From DATCVR01 sp036566745 (GTDB lineage: Bacteria > Actinomycetota > Actinomycetes > Jiangellales > Jiangellaceae), in NCBI GenBank assembly GCA_036566745.1, contig DATCVR010000339.1, forward strand, positions 9,201-73,200: a stretch of DNA of 64,000 nt, read 5' to 3'. The notes under the pieces were generated by a model, which saw only the letters and a list, made by a program, of their open reading frames with translations, did not search any database and was not told the origin of the DNA. A program made the position numbers and the translations under genes. Positions 1-7,745 of this stretch are shown here, piece by piece (position 1 is the first letter of the stretch; every line of letters begins with the position of its first letter).

Positions 1-15
1 GGTATATGGCGTATC

Positions 16-21
16 TATAGT
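16..21 (+). promoter_or_regulatory. possible -10 element for lsr2
   Basis: TATAGT lies in a short AT-richer stretch upstream of lsr2, unlike the surrounding GC-rich DNA. No -35 can be judged because the window starts here. The ribosome binding site AGGAAGGA (56-63) precedes the lsr2 ATG. Assignment is a guess from sequence alone. Confidence 0.25.
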
Positions 22-68
22 GGCGTCACGGCAATCTCTGCGTTAAACATACTCAGGAAGGACCACCG

Positions 69-401
69 ATGGCCCAGAAGGTTCAGGTCATTCTCCTCGA
101 CGATCTCGACGGTGGTTCCGCCGACGAGACGGTGAGCTTCTCGCTGGACGGTGTCGCCTACGAGATCGACGTCTCCAAGGCCAACGCCGCGAAGCTTCGC
201 GATGCGTTCGCTCCCTTTGTCGCCTCGGCTCGCCGAGCCGGCGGACGACGTGGGCGCCGCGGCCCGGCGGGCGGCGCTCGCAGCGGCCGCACCGACACCT
301 CTGCTGTGCGCGACTGGGCGCGCGGCCAGGGGCTCAAGGTGTCCGATCGCGGTCGGATCCCCTCCGACATCCTCGAGAAGTACGAAGCCGCAAACGGCTG
401 A
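69..401 (+). CDS. lsr2: Lsr2 nucleoid-associated protein
   Basis: This 110-residue protein is the actinobacterial H-NS-like xenogeneic silencer Lsr2, which binds the minor groove of AT-rich DNA and bridges it. The N-terminal dimerisation part (about 1-55) begins MAQKVQVILLDDLDGG. A basic, flexible linker rich in RRGRRG follows (about 56-72). The C-terminal DNA-binding domain (about 73-110) carries VRDWARGQG and the AT-hook-like RGR in VSDRGRIP. Length matches the family, which is about 110 residues. The start is supported by AGGAAGGA just upstream. It stands alone and is followed by two hairpins, so it is probably monocistronic. Confidence 0.96.
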   Translation: MAQKVQVILLDDLDGGSADETVSFSLDGVAYEIDVSKANAAKLRDAFAPFVASARRAGGRRGRRGPAGGARSGRTDTSAVRDWARGQGLKVSDRGRIPSDILEKYEAANG

Positions 402-407
402 GCCGGT

Positions 408-437
408 CCCGCCGCGTCACCGGGGAGGCGCGGCGGG
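408..437 (+). terminator. hairpin after lsr2
   Basis: A perfect 9-bp stem (CCCGCCGCG at 408-416 with CGCGGCGGG at 429-437) with a 12-nt loop starts 6 nt after the lsr2 stop. There is no T-run, which is usual for GC-rich actinobacterial terminators. It may act together with the stronger hairpin just downstream. Confidence 0.5.
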
Positions 438-450
438 CCGTCGTCCCAGC

Positions 451-495
451 AGGGGCGTCCACCACGATCGGTATCCGGTCGAGGTGGGCGCCCCT
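451..495 (+). terminator. strong hairpin between lsr2 and the ACT-domain gene
   Basis: Arms 451-463 (AGGGGCGTCCACC) and 483-495 (GGTGGGCGCCCCT) pair over 13 bp with one G-U pair and a 19-nt loop. The following bases GTTGTCTG are mildly T-rich. It lies about 140 bp before the next gene, so termination of lsr2 transcripts is the simplest reading. Confidence 0.55.
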
Positions 496-634
496 GTTGT
501 CTGCCGGCCGGGTTGGCGTCGGGCGGCGTGCGCGTCGATGACATGCGGCCTCGATAGACTGCCGCGCTGACGGCGTTCGAGGGACGCCGCGGGTGCGGAT
601 CCCGCACCGCACGGCACTGGGATGAGAGCGGTCG

Positions 635-1522
635 ATGCTGGGACGTAGCGAACTCGAGTCCGGGGCGCAGGCACGGTCGGCGGCCCGGATCGCCGGCTGG
701 ATCGACGAGGACGACGCCACCTTCGGCGCCCTGCTCGATCTCGGCCCCACCACGGCCACCCTGTCCACCGTCGCCCACATGCCGGGTCTGGCGGCCGTGG
801 TCCACCTCGGTCACCCCGCACAGCCGTCGCACGAGCTCGAGCGAGCGTTGCTGGCCGCGCCGCCGGCGCTGATGATCACGTCGGCCGTGGCCATCCCCGC
901 CGAATGGGTGTGGGTCGGCCGCACCGCCGAGGCCGCGGCCGGGGTCGTGGTCGACGACGCCGCGATGCGCGACTGCCAGCACACGCTGCGGATGATGGGC
1001 CTCAACCCCCAGCTGGTCTCGACCAGGACGCCCATCGACACCCGCATCGAGCTGGCCGGTGCCGGCGGCACCCTCGTGGTCGAGCGGACGAACGTCCCGC
1101 CCGGGTTCGTCGAGCTGCCCGGCAGCGCCCAGCTCGCCGAGGGTGCGGCCATCTGGTACGGCCTGGTCGAGGCGCGCGACCACCTGCCCGACACCCTCGT
1201 GTCGTCGCAGGTGTGGCTCGCCTTCGGCCCCCACGACGACCACCGCGGCTCGCTCCAGCAGACCCTCGCCGTGATCGCCGACGCCGGCATCGACCTCCAA
1301 CACCTGCGCAGCCACGAGTCGAAGGCCGGTCCCCACGTCTTCTTCTCGGCCTTCACGTGCGACGACCGCTCCGCCCTCGAGCAGCTCGTCCGCGAGTTCG
1401 ACGACCGCGAGGTCGCCCACCGGGTGCTCGCGGTGGTCCCCGGCCAGGGTTTCGCGCCCTGTCCCGACGGCATCGTCCCGATGTGGTCCACCCGCGAGGT
1501 CGCGGAGACCGCCGGCGCGTGA
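635..1522 (+). CDS. ACT-domain protein of unknown function, coupled to pheA
   Basis: A 295-residue protein that I cannot assign. The C-terminal part (about 200-275) looks like an ACT ligand-binding domain resembling that of prephenate dehydratase: GSLQQTLAVIADAGIDLQHL followed by a strand containing GPHVFFSAFTC. The N-terminal 190 residues match nothing I recognise with confidence; a degenerate periplasmic-binding-like fold related to PheA is possible. Its TGA overlaps the pheA GTG by four bases, so the two are translationally coupled. A role in phenylalanine sensing or in tuning PheA is an inference from this coupling and the ACT fold. It could instead be a diverged, inactive PheA paralog. 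Confidence 0.7.
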   Translation: MLGRSELESGAQARSAARIAGWIDEDDATFGALLDLGPTTATLSTVAHMPGLAAVVHLGHPAQPSHELERALLAAPPALMITSAVAIPAEWVWVGRTAEAAAGVVVDDAAMRDCQHTLRMMGLNPQLVSTRTPIDTRIELAGAGGTLVVERTNVPPGFVELPGSAQLAEGAAIWYGLVEARDHLPDTLVSSQVWLAFGPHDDHRGSLQQTLAVIADAGIDLQHLRSHESKAGPHVFFSAFTCDDRSALEQLVREFDDREVAHRVLAVVPGQGFAPCPDGIVPMWSTREVAETAGA

Positions 1523-2508
1523 GCCGCATCGGTTACCTCGGACCCGAGGGCACGTTCACCCATCAGGCCGCCCTGGCGTGCGCCGGCGCGGGTGGTCCGG
1601 ACGTCCTTCGCGGTGCCGAGCTCGTGCCGTTGGGCACCGTCGCCGACATCTGCGCCCAGGTGGCCTCCGGTGAGGTCGAGGCCGGAGTCGTGGCCATCGA
1701 GAACACCGTCGAGGGGTACGTCGTGCCGTCCCTCGAGGCGATCATGGGCGCGACGAACGTCATCGCGGTCGACGAGGTCGTGCTCGGCATCAGCTTCGAT
1801 GCCTTCGCCCGTCCCGACGCCACGGGCGAGTTCACCGAGGTGGCGGCACATCCGCACGGCCTGGCCCAGTGCAGCGGCTTCGTCGCGCAGTCCGGCCTGG
1901 CCCCGATCTCGGCGACCTCCAACGCGGCGGCCTGCCGCGATATCACCGTTGGTCAGCTGGCGCTCGGCCCGGCGATCTGTGGCGAGCTGTACGGCCTGCG
2001 GACCCATGCCCGCGCCGTTGAGGACTTCCACGGCGCCCGTACCCGATTCCTCCTGCTCACCCAGCGCACCCCGGCCCGCGACACTGCCGCGGGTCCGTCG
2101 GCCGCCGCCGCGCTCGATCCCCGGAACCGTCGCGACGAGCGGCCCTCCGCGGGCTGGCGCACGATGCTGGCCGTCACGCCGCACCTCACCGGCCCCGGCG
2201 TGCTCGCGCGGATCACCCAGGCGTTCGGGGCCGCCGGCGTGAACCTCTCGAGCCTGATCACCCGGCCGCTCAAGGCCCAGGAGGGCAAGTACGTCTTCGT
2301 GCTGACCGTCGACGCCGCGCCCTGGGAGCCCTCGGCGCGCGCGGTGTTCGAGGCCCTTCTCGCGGCCGGCGACTCGCTCAAGACACTCGGCGTCTACCCG
2401 GGCCGGGGGGACCTCGACGACGAGTTCGACTCCGAGCGGGTCCCGCTGGGCAGCGTCCGCGCCACGTCGAGCTCCGATGACCGGGCCGGCGCCCTCCTGT
2501 GGGACTGA
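1519..2508 (+). CDS. pheA: prephenate dehydratase
   Basis: Converts prephenate to phenylpyruvate in phenylalanine synthesis, in the cytosol. The catalytic domain (about 1-190) starts GYLGPEGTFTHQAA and has the IENTVEGYV motif and the TRF motif in GARTRFLLL that carries the catalytic threonine. The C-terminal ACT domain (about 220-300) has FGAAGVNLSSLITRP, a variant of the phenylalanine-binding region, then GKYVFVLTVD. Length is 329 residues; most relatives are about 280-315, and the excess lies in the linker and an acidic tail. GTG at 1519 is chosen because GYLGPEGTF follows directly and because it gives the GTGA overlap with the preceding gene. Confidence 0.94.
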   Translation: MSRIGYLGPEGTFTHQAALACAGAGGPDVLRGAELVPLGTVADICAQVASGEVEAGVVAIENTVEGYVVPSLEAIMGATNVIAVDEVVLGISFDAFARPDATGEFTEVAAHPHGLAQCSGFVAQSGLAPISATSNAAACRDITVGQLALGPAICGELYGLRTHARAVEDFHGARTRFLLLTQRTPARDTAAGPSAAAALDPRNRRDERPSAGWRTMLAVTPHLTGPGVLARITQAFGAAGVNLSSLITRPLKAQEGKYVFVLTVDAAPWEPSARAVFEALLAAGDSLKTLGVYPGRGDLDDEFDSERVPLGSVRATSSSDDRAGALLWD

Positions 2509-2509
2509 C

Positions 2510-2550
2510 CTGCCACGCCGACGGGCTCGACCCCTGCCACGCCGACGGGC
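2510..2550. repeat. 17-bp direct repeat between convergent genes
   Basis: CTGCCACGCCGACGGGC occurs at 2510-2526 and again at 2534-2550, a 24-bp period, in the 52-bp gap between pheA and the convergent FAH gene. The second copy continues into a weak GACGG/CCGTC stem that may serve as a terminator. No other function is seen. Confidence 0.6.
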
Positions 2551-2560
2551 AGCCCGGCCG

Positions 2561-3418
2561 TCAAGCCTGACGGACCTGCTGGCGCTGGCGGCCCAGCCCG
2601 TCGATCTCGAGCTCGACGACGTCGCCGTCGCGCAGGTACGGCTGGCCGGGCAGTCCCATGGCGACTCCCGCGGGCGTGCCGGTGTTCACCAGGTCGCCCG
2701 GGTCGAGCACCATGAACTGGCTGAGGTACCAGACCACGTGCCCGATGCCGAAGATCAGGTCGGCGCTGGTGCCGTCCTGACGCAGCTCACCGTTGACCCA
2801 CAGCCGCAGGCCCAGCTTGCCGGGCACCTCGACGCCGGCCGCGGGCACGAGCCACGGCCCGAGCGGGTTGAACGTCTCGCACGACTTGCCCTTGTCCCAC
2901 TGGCCACCGCGTTCGAGCTGGAACTCGCGCTCGGAGACGTCGTGCGAGACGACGTAGCCGGCGATCACGTCGAGCGCGGCCTCGGGGGAGTCGAGGTAGC
3001 GGGCGGTCTTCCCGATCACCACGCCGAGCTCGACCTCCCAGTCGGTCTTGACGCTGGCCCGGGGGATGAGGACGTCGTCGTTCGGGCCCACCACCGTGTT
3101 CGACGCCTTCATGAAGACGACCGGCTCGGCCGGGACGGCCAGACCGCTCTCGGCGGCGTGGTCGCGGTAGTTCAGGCCAATGCAGACGACCTTGCCCGGC
3201 CGGGCGATCGGAGCGCCCACGCGTTCGTCGGCGGCTCCGGCATCGAGGACCGGCACCTCACCCGCGTCGAGGGCGGCCTCGGCCCGGGCGATGCCGCCGC
3301 CCGCGAGGAACGCGCCGTCGATGTCGGTGGTGAGGGCGCCGAGGTCGTGCACGACGCCGTCATCGGTGCGGAGGGCGGGTCGTTCGGCGCCGATCGGGCC
3401 GAGGCGCATGAGCTGCAT
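2561..3418 (-). CDS. FAH-family hydrolase, probable 2,4-diketo-3-deoxy-L-rhamnonate/fuconate hydrolase
   Basis: A 285-residue fumarylacetoacetate hydrolase superfamily enzyme. The catalytic fold begins near residue 78 with VVCIGLNYRDHAAE, followed by FMKASNTVVGPND and the metal-ligand region DWEVELGVVIG; it ends with NTGTPAGVAMG. In the Sphingomonas and Xanthomonas non-phosphorylating deoxy-sugar pathways a relative of this enzyme cleaves the 2,4-diketo-3-deoxy acid to pyruvate and L-lactate. That role is inferred here from the upstream neighbour lldD, which would consume the L-lactate, and from the nearby rhamnonate dehydratase and lactonase. The start has GGAG 7 nt upstream. It is read after lldD across an 87-nt gap, probably in one operon under the GntR regulator. 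Confidence 0.8.
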   Translation of the reverse strand: MQLMRLGPIGAERPALRTDDGVVHDLGALTTDIDGAFLAGGGIARAEAALDAGEVPVLDAGAADERVGAPIARPGKVVCIGLNYRDHAAESGLAVPAEPVVFMKASNTVVGPNDDVLIPRASVKTDWEVELGVVIGKTARYLDSPEAALDVIAGYVVSHDVSEREFQLERGGQWDKGKSCETFNPLGPWLVPAAGVEVPGKLGLRLWVNGELRQDGTSADLIFGIGHVVWYLSQFMVLDPGDLVNTGTPAGVAMGLPGQPYLRDGDVVELEIDGLGRQRQQVRQA

Positions 3419-3505
3419 GGCTGTCTCCGTGAGGTCGGGAGTCTCGACAGGTGAGTCTGACTGTTCCGGTGTGTGGACGGCAGGCCGGGGTCGGCTACGG
3501 GATCG

Positions 3506-4717
3506 TCAGGGCAGCCGGACGTGGTCGGGCGTGAGCTCGCCGACGCTGCGGACGCCGAGCAGCTGCATGGTGCGACGGATCTCGCGGGCGAGGATGTCGG
3601 CGGCTCGGGCGACGCCCCGCTCGCCCCCGGCCATGAGCCCGTACAGATAGGCACGCCCGACCAGGCAGGCGTCCGCTCCGAGCGCCACGGCGGCGACCAC
3701 GTCGGCGCCGTTCATGATCCCGGTGTCGAGGTAGATCTCGGTCCGGTCGCCGACCTCGGCGGCCACCTCGGGGAGGATCCGCAGCGGCGTGGGAGCCCGG
3801 TCGAGCTGGCGGCCGCCGTGGTTGGAGAGCACGATCGCGTCGGCTCCGGCGTCGACGACGCGCCGGGCGTCGTCGACGGTCTGGATGCCCTTGACGATCA
3901 GCGGACCGTTCCAGATCGAGCGGAGCCAGGCGAGGTCGTCGATGGTCATGGTCGGGTCGAACAGCGTGTCGAGCAGCTCGGCCACGGTGCCCTGCCACGA
4001 CGACAGCGACGCGAAGGTGAGCGGCTTGGTGGTGAGGAGGTTCGCCCACCACCTCGGGTGGGTCGCGGCGTCGAGCACCGTCTTCGCCGTGAGCGACGGG
4101 GGGATGGTGAAGCCGTTGCGGACGTCACGCAGCCGGGCGCCGGCGACCGGCACGTCCACGGTCAGCATCAGCGCCTCGTAGCCCGCGGCGGCGGCCCGCT
4201 TGACGAGGTCCTCGCCCGCGGCTCGGTCCTTCCACACGTAGAGCTGGAACCACGTCCGGGCCGCCGGTGCGGCTGCCGCCACGTCCTCGATCGAGGTCGT
4301 GCCCATGGTCGAGAGAGCGTACGGGATGCCGACGCGCTCGGCGACCCGCACCACCGCGCTCTCGCCCTCGTGGTTCATCATCCGGGTGAATCCGGTGGGG
4401 GCGAAGGCGAACGGGAGCGCCGCCTTCGTGCCGAGCATCGTCGTGGTCGTGTCGACGTCGGCCACGTCGTGCAGGATCGACGGCCGCAGCTCGAGGTTCG
4501 CGAACAGCGCCCGCGCGCGGTTCAAGCTGATCTCCGCCTCGGCCGCCCCGTCGGTGTAGTCGAACACCGAGCGTGGTGTCCGGCGGCGAGCCACCCGACG
4601 CAGGTCGGCGATGGTGAGCGCCTTGGCCAGCCGCCGGTCGGTGGCGTTGAGCGTGACCGGCTTGGTGCGCAGCAGTGGCTTGAGTTCGGACCAGCGAGGT
4701 CGTTGGCGCTCGGTCAT
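3506..4717 (-). CDS. lldD: FMN-dependent L-lactate dehydrogenase / alpha-hydroxyacid oxidase
   Basis: A 403-residue FMN-dependent alpha-hydroxyacid dehydrogenase that oxidises L-lactate (or a close 2-hydroxyacid) to pyruvate, passing electrons to the respiratory chain. The TIM barrel shows FDYTDGAAE near the N-terminus, PFAFAPTGFTRMM, LSTMGTTSIEDV, WFQLYVW, the active-site SNHGGRQLD near residue 300 and the FMN-phosphate region DTGIMNGADVV. Length fits LldD. It is divergent from a FadR-type regulator across an 83-bp gap holding two operators, the arrangement typical of lldD-lldR pairs. It precedes an FAH hydrolase expected to generate L-lactate. Substrate is inferred from context; glycolate or mandelate-type acids cannot be excluded. 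Confidence 0.88.
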   Translation of the reverse strand: MTERQRPRWSELKPLLRTKPVTLNATDRRLAKALTIADLRRVARRRTPRSVFDYTDGAAEAEISLNRARALFANLELRPSILHDVADVDTTTTMLGTKAALPFAFAPTGFTRMMNHEGESAVVRVAERVGIPYALSTMGTTSIEDVAAAAPAARTWFQLYVWKDRAAGEDLVKRAAAAGYEALMLTVDVPVAGARLRDVRNGFTIPPSLTAKTVLDAATHPRWWANLLTTKPLTFASLSSWQGTVAELLDTLFDPTMTIDDLAWLRSIWNGPLIVKGIQTVDDARRVVDAGADAIVLSNHGGRQLDRAPTPLRILPEVAAEVGDRTEIYLDTGIMNGADVVAAVALGADACLVGRAYLYGLMAGGERGVARAADILAREIRRTMQLLGVRSVGELTPDHVRLP

Positions 4718-4743
4718 GAGGGGCAGGCTCCGTGGCTGACGTT

Positions 4744-4760
4744 GTGTGGTCTGACCACAC
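4744..4760. promoter_or_regulatory. FadR-type operator 1
   Basis: A perfect 17-bp palindrome, GTGTGGTC-T-GACCACAC, lies in the lldD/gntR divergent gap. Its centre fits the FadR-subfamily consensus TNGTNNNACNA. Together with a second copy centred 25 bp away it is very probably the binding site of the adjacent GntR regulator, controlling both directions. Confidence 0.85.
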
Positions 4761-4768
4761 TGTAGAGG

Positions 4769-4785
4769 GTGTGGTCAGACCACAC
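4769..4785. promoter_or_regulatory. FadR-type operator 2
   Basis: GTGTGGTC-A-GACCACAC differs from operator 1 only in the central base and extends to a perfect 19-bp palindrome (4768-4786). It sits 15 bp before the regulator start codon. Two near-identical sites 25 bp apart suggest paired dimer binding. Confidence 0.85.
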
Positions 4786-4800
4786 CAGTAGGGTGTCGGC

Positions 4801-5490
4801 GTGAAGACGTACGAGCTGGTGTTGCAGCAGGTCGAGACAGACCTGGCGGCGGGGAGGCTGCGGCTCGGCGAACGCCTGCCGGGCGAGCGCGGACTGGCCG
4901 AGCAGCTCGGCGTGAGTCGCGCGTCGGTGCGCGAGGCCATCCGGGTGCTCGAGGCGATGGGCGTGGTGCGGACGTCGGTGGGCTCGGGTCCCGACGCCGG
5001 CGCGGTCATCGTGGCCGATCCGTCGTCGGCGCTCAGCTCAGCGCTCCGGCTCCACCTGGCGACGAGTCATCTGCCCATCTCCGACATCGTCCAGACCAGG
5101 GTGCTGCTGGAGTCGTGGGCGGCCCGTGAGGCGGCGCGGCGCAGCGGTGCGGGCGACCTGGCTGCGGCCGAGCTGCTGCTCGACGAGATGGACGACCCCG
5201 GCCTCACCCCCGAGCGGTTCCACCTGCTCGACGCCGAGTTCCACGTCACCCTGACCGCGCTCGCCGGCAACGTCCTGATCGCGGCGGTGATGTCGGCGCT
5301 GCGCGAGTCGATCCACGGGTACGTCATGGCGGCGGTGCCCCAGCTCGCCGATTGGGAGAGCACCGCCCGGCGCCTGCGCAGCGAGCACCGCGCGGTGGTG
5401 GCGGCTGTGCGGGCCGGCGACGGCGGGGCCGCTGCCACGATCGTGTCCGCCCACATCGCGGGCTTCTACCGCGAGACGCACCTCGGCTGA
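4801..5490 (+). CDS. GntR-family regulator, FadR subfamily (LldR-like)
   Basis: A 229-residue transcription factor. The winged helix-turn-helix (about 5-70) reads RLPGERGLAEQLGVSRASVREAIRVLEAMG, broken here only by normal family variation, and ends with the wing VVRTSVGSG. The C-terminal FCD effector domain (about 85-225) has the aspartate/histidine metal-site pattern, for example LDAEFHVTLTALAGN and a later SEHR. The GTG start follows the operator pair directly. It is divergent from lldD and probably represses lldD-FAH and itself, with L-lactate or a rhamnose/fucose pathway acid as inducer; the effector is inferred. Its end lies 4 bp from the convergent rhmD. Confidence 0.88.
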   Translation: MKTYELVLQQVETDLAAGRLRLGERLPGERGLAEQLGVSRASVREAIRVLEAMGVVRTSVGSGPDAGAVIVADPSSALSSALRLHLATSHLPISDIVQTRVLLESWAAREAARRSGAGDLAAAELLLDEMDDPGLTPERFHLLDAEFHVTLTALAGNVLIAAVMSALRESIHGYVMAAVPQLADWESTARRLRSEHRAVVAAVRAGDGGAAATIVSAHIAGFYRETHLG

Positions 5491-5494
5491 GCTG

Positions 5495-6679
5495 TCAGCT
5501 ACCGAATCGCCGCAGCTCGCACGCGGGGTCGAGGCGCACGCCGAAGCCGGGCCGGTCCAGTGCCGACACGGCGAGCCGCCCGTCACGCGGGACCGGCTCG
5601 TCGAGCAACAGCGGCGCGAACATCGGCACCACCTCGGTGCCGTCGGGGTGCATCATCAGGAACTCCGCGAACGGGCTGGAGTGCCGGGTGGCGACGAAGT
5701 GGTACGAGTACACGCTCGAACCGTGTGGGATCACGAACGCGTTGCGGGCCTCCGCCAGGGCGGAGATCTTCACCAGCTCGGTCAGCCCGCCGCACCACCC
5801 GACGTCGGGCTGGATGACGTCGACGTCGCCGGTCTCCAGCAGCAGCCGGAAGCCGTACCGGGTGGCCTCGTGCTCGCCGCTGCTGAGCAGGACCGTGGGC
5901 GGCATCCTCCGGCGCAGCTCGGCCAGCGACCAGTAGTCGTCGGGCAGGAACGGCTCCTCGAGCCAGTGCAGGCCGAGGTCGCCGAACGCGTGCGACAGCC
6001 GGATCGCCTCGTCCAGGTTCAGCGACATCCAGCAGTCGACCATCAGCCAGAAGTCCGACCCCACGGCCTCGCGCGCCGCCGCAAGCGCCTCGACGTTGCG
6101 GCGGAACCCGTCGGCACCCTCGGCCGGGCCGTGGTGCAGCGGGATCTTCGCACCGACGAACCCCAGCTTCCGCGCGAGATCGGGCCGTGGCCCGGTGGCG
6201 TAGAGGACCAGCTCGTCGCGGACCGCGCCGCCGAGCACGACGTGGACCGGTTCGTCGCGCAGCTTGCCGAGCAGGTCCCACAGCGCGAGGTCGACGCCGC
6301 TGATCGCGTTCAGGGCCAGGCCCTTGCGGCCGTAGTGGAGGCTCGAGAGGAACATCTGGTCCCAGATCCGCTCGAGTTCGGTGACCGGAGCGCCCACGAG
6401 CAGCCCGGCCAGATGGTTCTCGACGATCCAGGCGGCCGGCTCACCCCCGACCGTGGGGGCGAACCCCACCGTGCCGTCCGACGCCTCGACCTCGACGACC
6501 ACCGTGCCGAGCAGGTGCAGCCCGAACGACTGCCGGCTGGACCGGTAGGCCGGGTACTTCGCCATCGGGCTGGCGATGTGGTCGTCGATCCAGTGGCCGG
6601 ACGGCTGGTCGTGGTAGTCCGCTCCGCCGCTGCTCACGGGCAGGTAGGCCCGTACGGCGGCGATCGTCGGGGTACTCAT
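5495..6679 (-). CDS. rhmD: L-rhamnonate dehydratase
   Basis: Dehydrates L-rhamnonate to 2-keto-3-deoxy-L-rhamnonate; enolase superfamily, Mg-dependent. The 394-residue product closely follows Escherichia coli RhmD as I know it: the N-terminal capping motif ADYHDQPSGHWIDDHIASPM, then SRQSFG and LGTVVVEVEA. Barrel residues are the metal ligands D (DCWMS, about 213), E (EEPF, about 241) and E (GEHE, about 268), and the catalytic histidine in IPHGSSVYSYHF (about 314). ATG 6679 is chosen because it overlaps the upstream lactonase stop as ATGA and starts the family N-terminus; the open frame extends far upstream but is not real. Cotranscribed with the lactonase, probably under AraC control. Confidence 0.92.
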   Translation of the reverse strand: MSTPTIAAVRAYLPVSSGGADYHDQPSGHWIDDHIASPMAKYPAYRSSRQSFGLHLLGTVVVEVEASDGTVGFAPTVGGEPAAWIVENHLAGLLVGAPVTELERIWDQMFLSSLHYGRKGLALNAISGVDLALWDLLGKLRDEPVHVVLGGAVRDELVLYATGPRPDLARKLGFVGAKIPLHHGPAEGADGFRRNVEALAAAREAVGSDFWLMVDCWMSLNLDEAIRLSHAFGDLGLHWLEEPFLPDDYWSLAELRRRMPPTVLLSSGEHEATRYGFRLLLETGDVDVIQPDVGWCGGLTELVKISALAEARNAFVIPHGSSVYSYHFVATRHSSPFAEFLMMHPDGTEVVPMFAPLLLDEPVPRDGRLAVSALDRPGFGVRLDPACELRRFGS

Positions 6680-7593
6680 GGCGTGGACGGGGCGGTGGGG
6701 AGGTCCAACCGGTACACGCGCTGTGCCGTCCCGGAGAACAACGCGCTCCGCTCGTCCGGCGAGAAGTCGGCCGTGAGGGTGTCGAACGCGCCGTAGAGCT
6801 GGGCATAGGTGGAATAGAGGCTGTCGACCGGGAAGTTGCTGGCGAACATCGCCCGATCGGGCCCGAACGCCTCGATCGTGTCCAGGACGATCGGGCGCAG
6901 GGAGTCGAGCGTCCAGCGGTGATCGGTCATCCCGATTCCGGAGATCTTCACCGTGGTGTTCGGCTGGGCGGCAAGGGTGGCCAGACCGGATCGCCAGGCC
7001 GCGAGGGTCTCGTCGTCGCGTTCCGTGGGCATGCCGGCGTGGTCGAGGATCACCGGTGTGTCCGGATGGGCCGCTGCCAGCTCCGCAGCTTCGGCCAGCT
7101 GGTGTGGGTACACCTGCAGGTCGAACGAGAGCCCGTGATCGGCCAGCCGGGCGTAGCCGACCAGCCACGCCGGGTCGCTCATGAGGTCGGGCCGGTCGGT
7201 GTAGGTCAGCGCGGGGTCGGCGTGCCAGTTCAGGATGTGCCGCACGCCGCGCACATTGGGCAGGGCGGCGAGGCTGTCGAGCGCGTCGCCGACGTCGTCG
7301 GCGTCGAGGCGGACGCCGGCAACGATGCCCTGGGGAAAGCCGGAGTCGTCGGCCAGGTCCTGCAGCCAGCGCGCCTCTTCCAGCGGATCGCCCGCCCCCG
7401 CGTCGACGTGGACCGACGCCACGGGCCGGAGCGGCTCGGCCTCGCGCAGGAAGTCGCCCAGCAGGTAGTCGCGGCGGATGGCGGTGTCCTCGCCGTGGAC
7501 CTTCAGCCGGCCGGCCGGCTCCTGGAGCCACGGGTAGGACCGGGACAGGTCCCAGAGGTGGTGATGCGCGTCGACGATGTCGAGTTCGAGCAT
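6676..7593 (-). CDS. amidohydrolase, probable L-rhamnono/L-fucono-lactonase
   Basis: A 305-residue member of the amidohydrolase_2 family (COG3618 type), which in deoxy-sugar pathways opens L-rhamnono-1,4-lactone or L-fuconolactone to the acid. The N-terminal metal-site motif IVDAHHHLWDLSRSYPWL is typical. Other landmarks are a long run on the barrel with VILDHAGMP, TVKISGIGM and the C-terminal MFASNFPVDSL. ATG 7593 is chosen since MLELDIVDAHHH follows and AGGGGGGATC precedes it; the frame runs open further upstream. It directly feeds rhmD, with which it overlaps by 4 bases. A conserved 34-bp element lies about 95 bp upstream and is likely bound by the neighbouring AraC protein. Confidence 0.85.
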   Translation of the reverse strand: MLELDIVDAHHHLWDLSRSYPWLQEPAGRLKVHGEDTAIRRDYLLGDFLREAEPLRPVASVHVDAGAGDPLEEARWLQDLADDSGFPQGIVAGVRLDADDVGDALDSLAALPNVRGVRHILNWHADPALTYTDRPDLMSDPAWLVGYARLADHGLSFDLQVYPHQLAEAAELAAAHPDTPVILDHAGMPTERDDETLAAWRSGLATLAAQPNTTVKISGIGMTDHRWTLDSLRPIVLDTIEAFGPDRAMFASNFPVDSLYSTYAQLYGAFDTLTADFSPDERSALFSGTAQRVYRLDLPTAPSTP

Positions 7594-7602
7594 CGATCCC
7601 CC

Positions 7603-7670
7603 CTGGGATGTCCGGCAAGCACCCCCGATGGGCACAACACGGAACGATGTTCTGATTCCCGACATCCCAG
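7603..7670. repeat. long-spaced inverted repeat upstream of lactonase
   Basis: CTGGGATGTC (7603-7612) and GACATCCCAG (7661-7670) are perfect 10-bp arms separated by 48 bp. Between them lies a smaller palindrome GAAC-GAT-GTTC (7642-7652). The position is the 5' leader or promoter of the lactonase-rhmD operon. It could be a looping operator or an RNA structure; which one cannot be decided by reading. Confidence 0.5.
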
Positions 7671-7687
7671 CGTGCGTGCGGGCTTCG

Positions 7688-7721
7688 GCTCAATGCACAG
7701 GTCGCTCAAGGCGTTGCACGG
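7688..7721 (-). promoter_or_regulatory. 34-bp bipartite AraC-type site, lactonase side
   Basis: On the minus strand this reads CCGTGCAACG, 14 variable bases, TGCATTGAGC. The same element with identical spacing occurs at 8680-8713 before the PhyH gene. The two TGCA cores are 21 bp apart, two helical turns, as expected for the two helix-turn-helix units of AraC proteins. The araC gene lies between the two copies. Confidence 0.7.
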
Positions 7722-7745
7722 GTCGCCGACCCGGCCCGCTGCCGA

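Noticed and set aside
6680..7693. N-terminal extension of rhmD by about 340 residues
   Set aside because: The frame stays open by base composition but overlaps the lactonase gene; the RhmD family start and the ATGA overlap fix the start at 6679.
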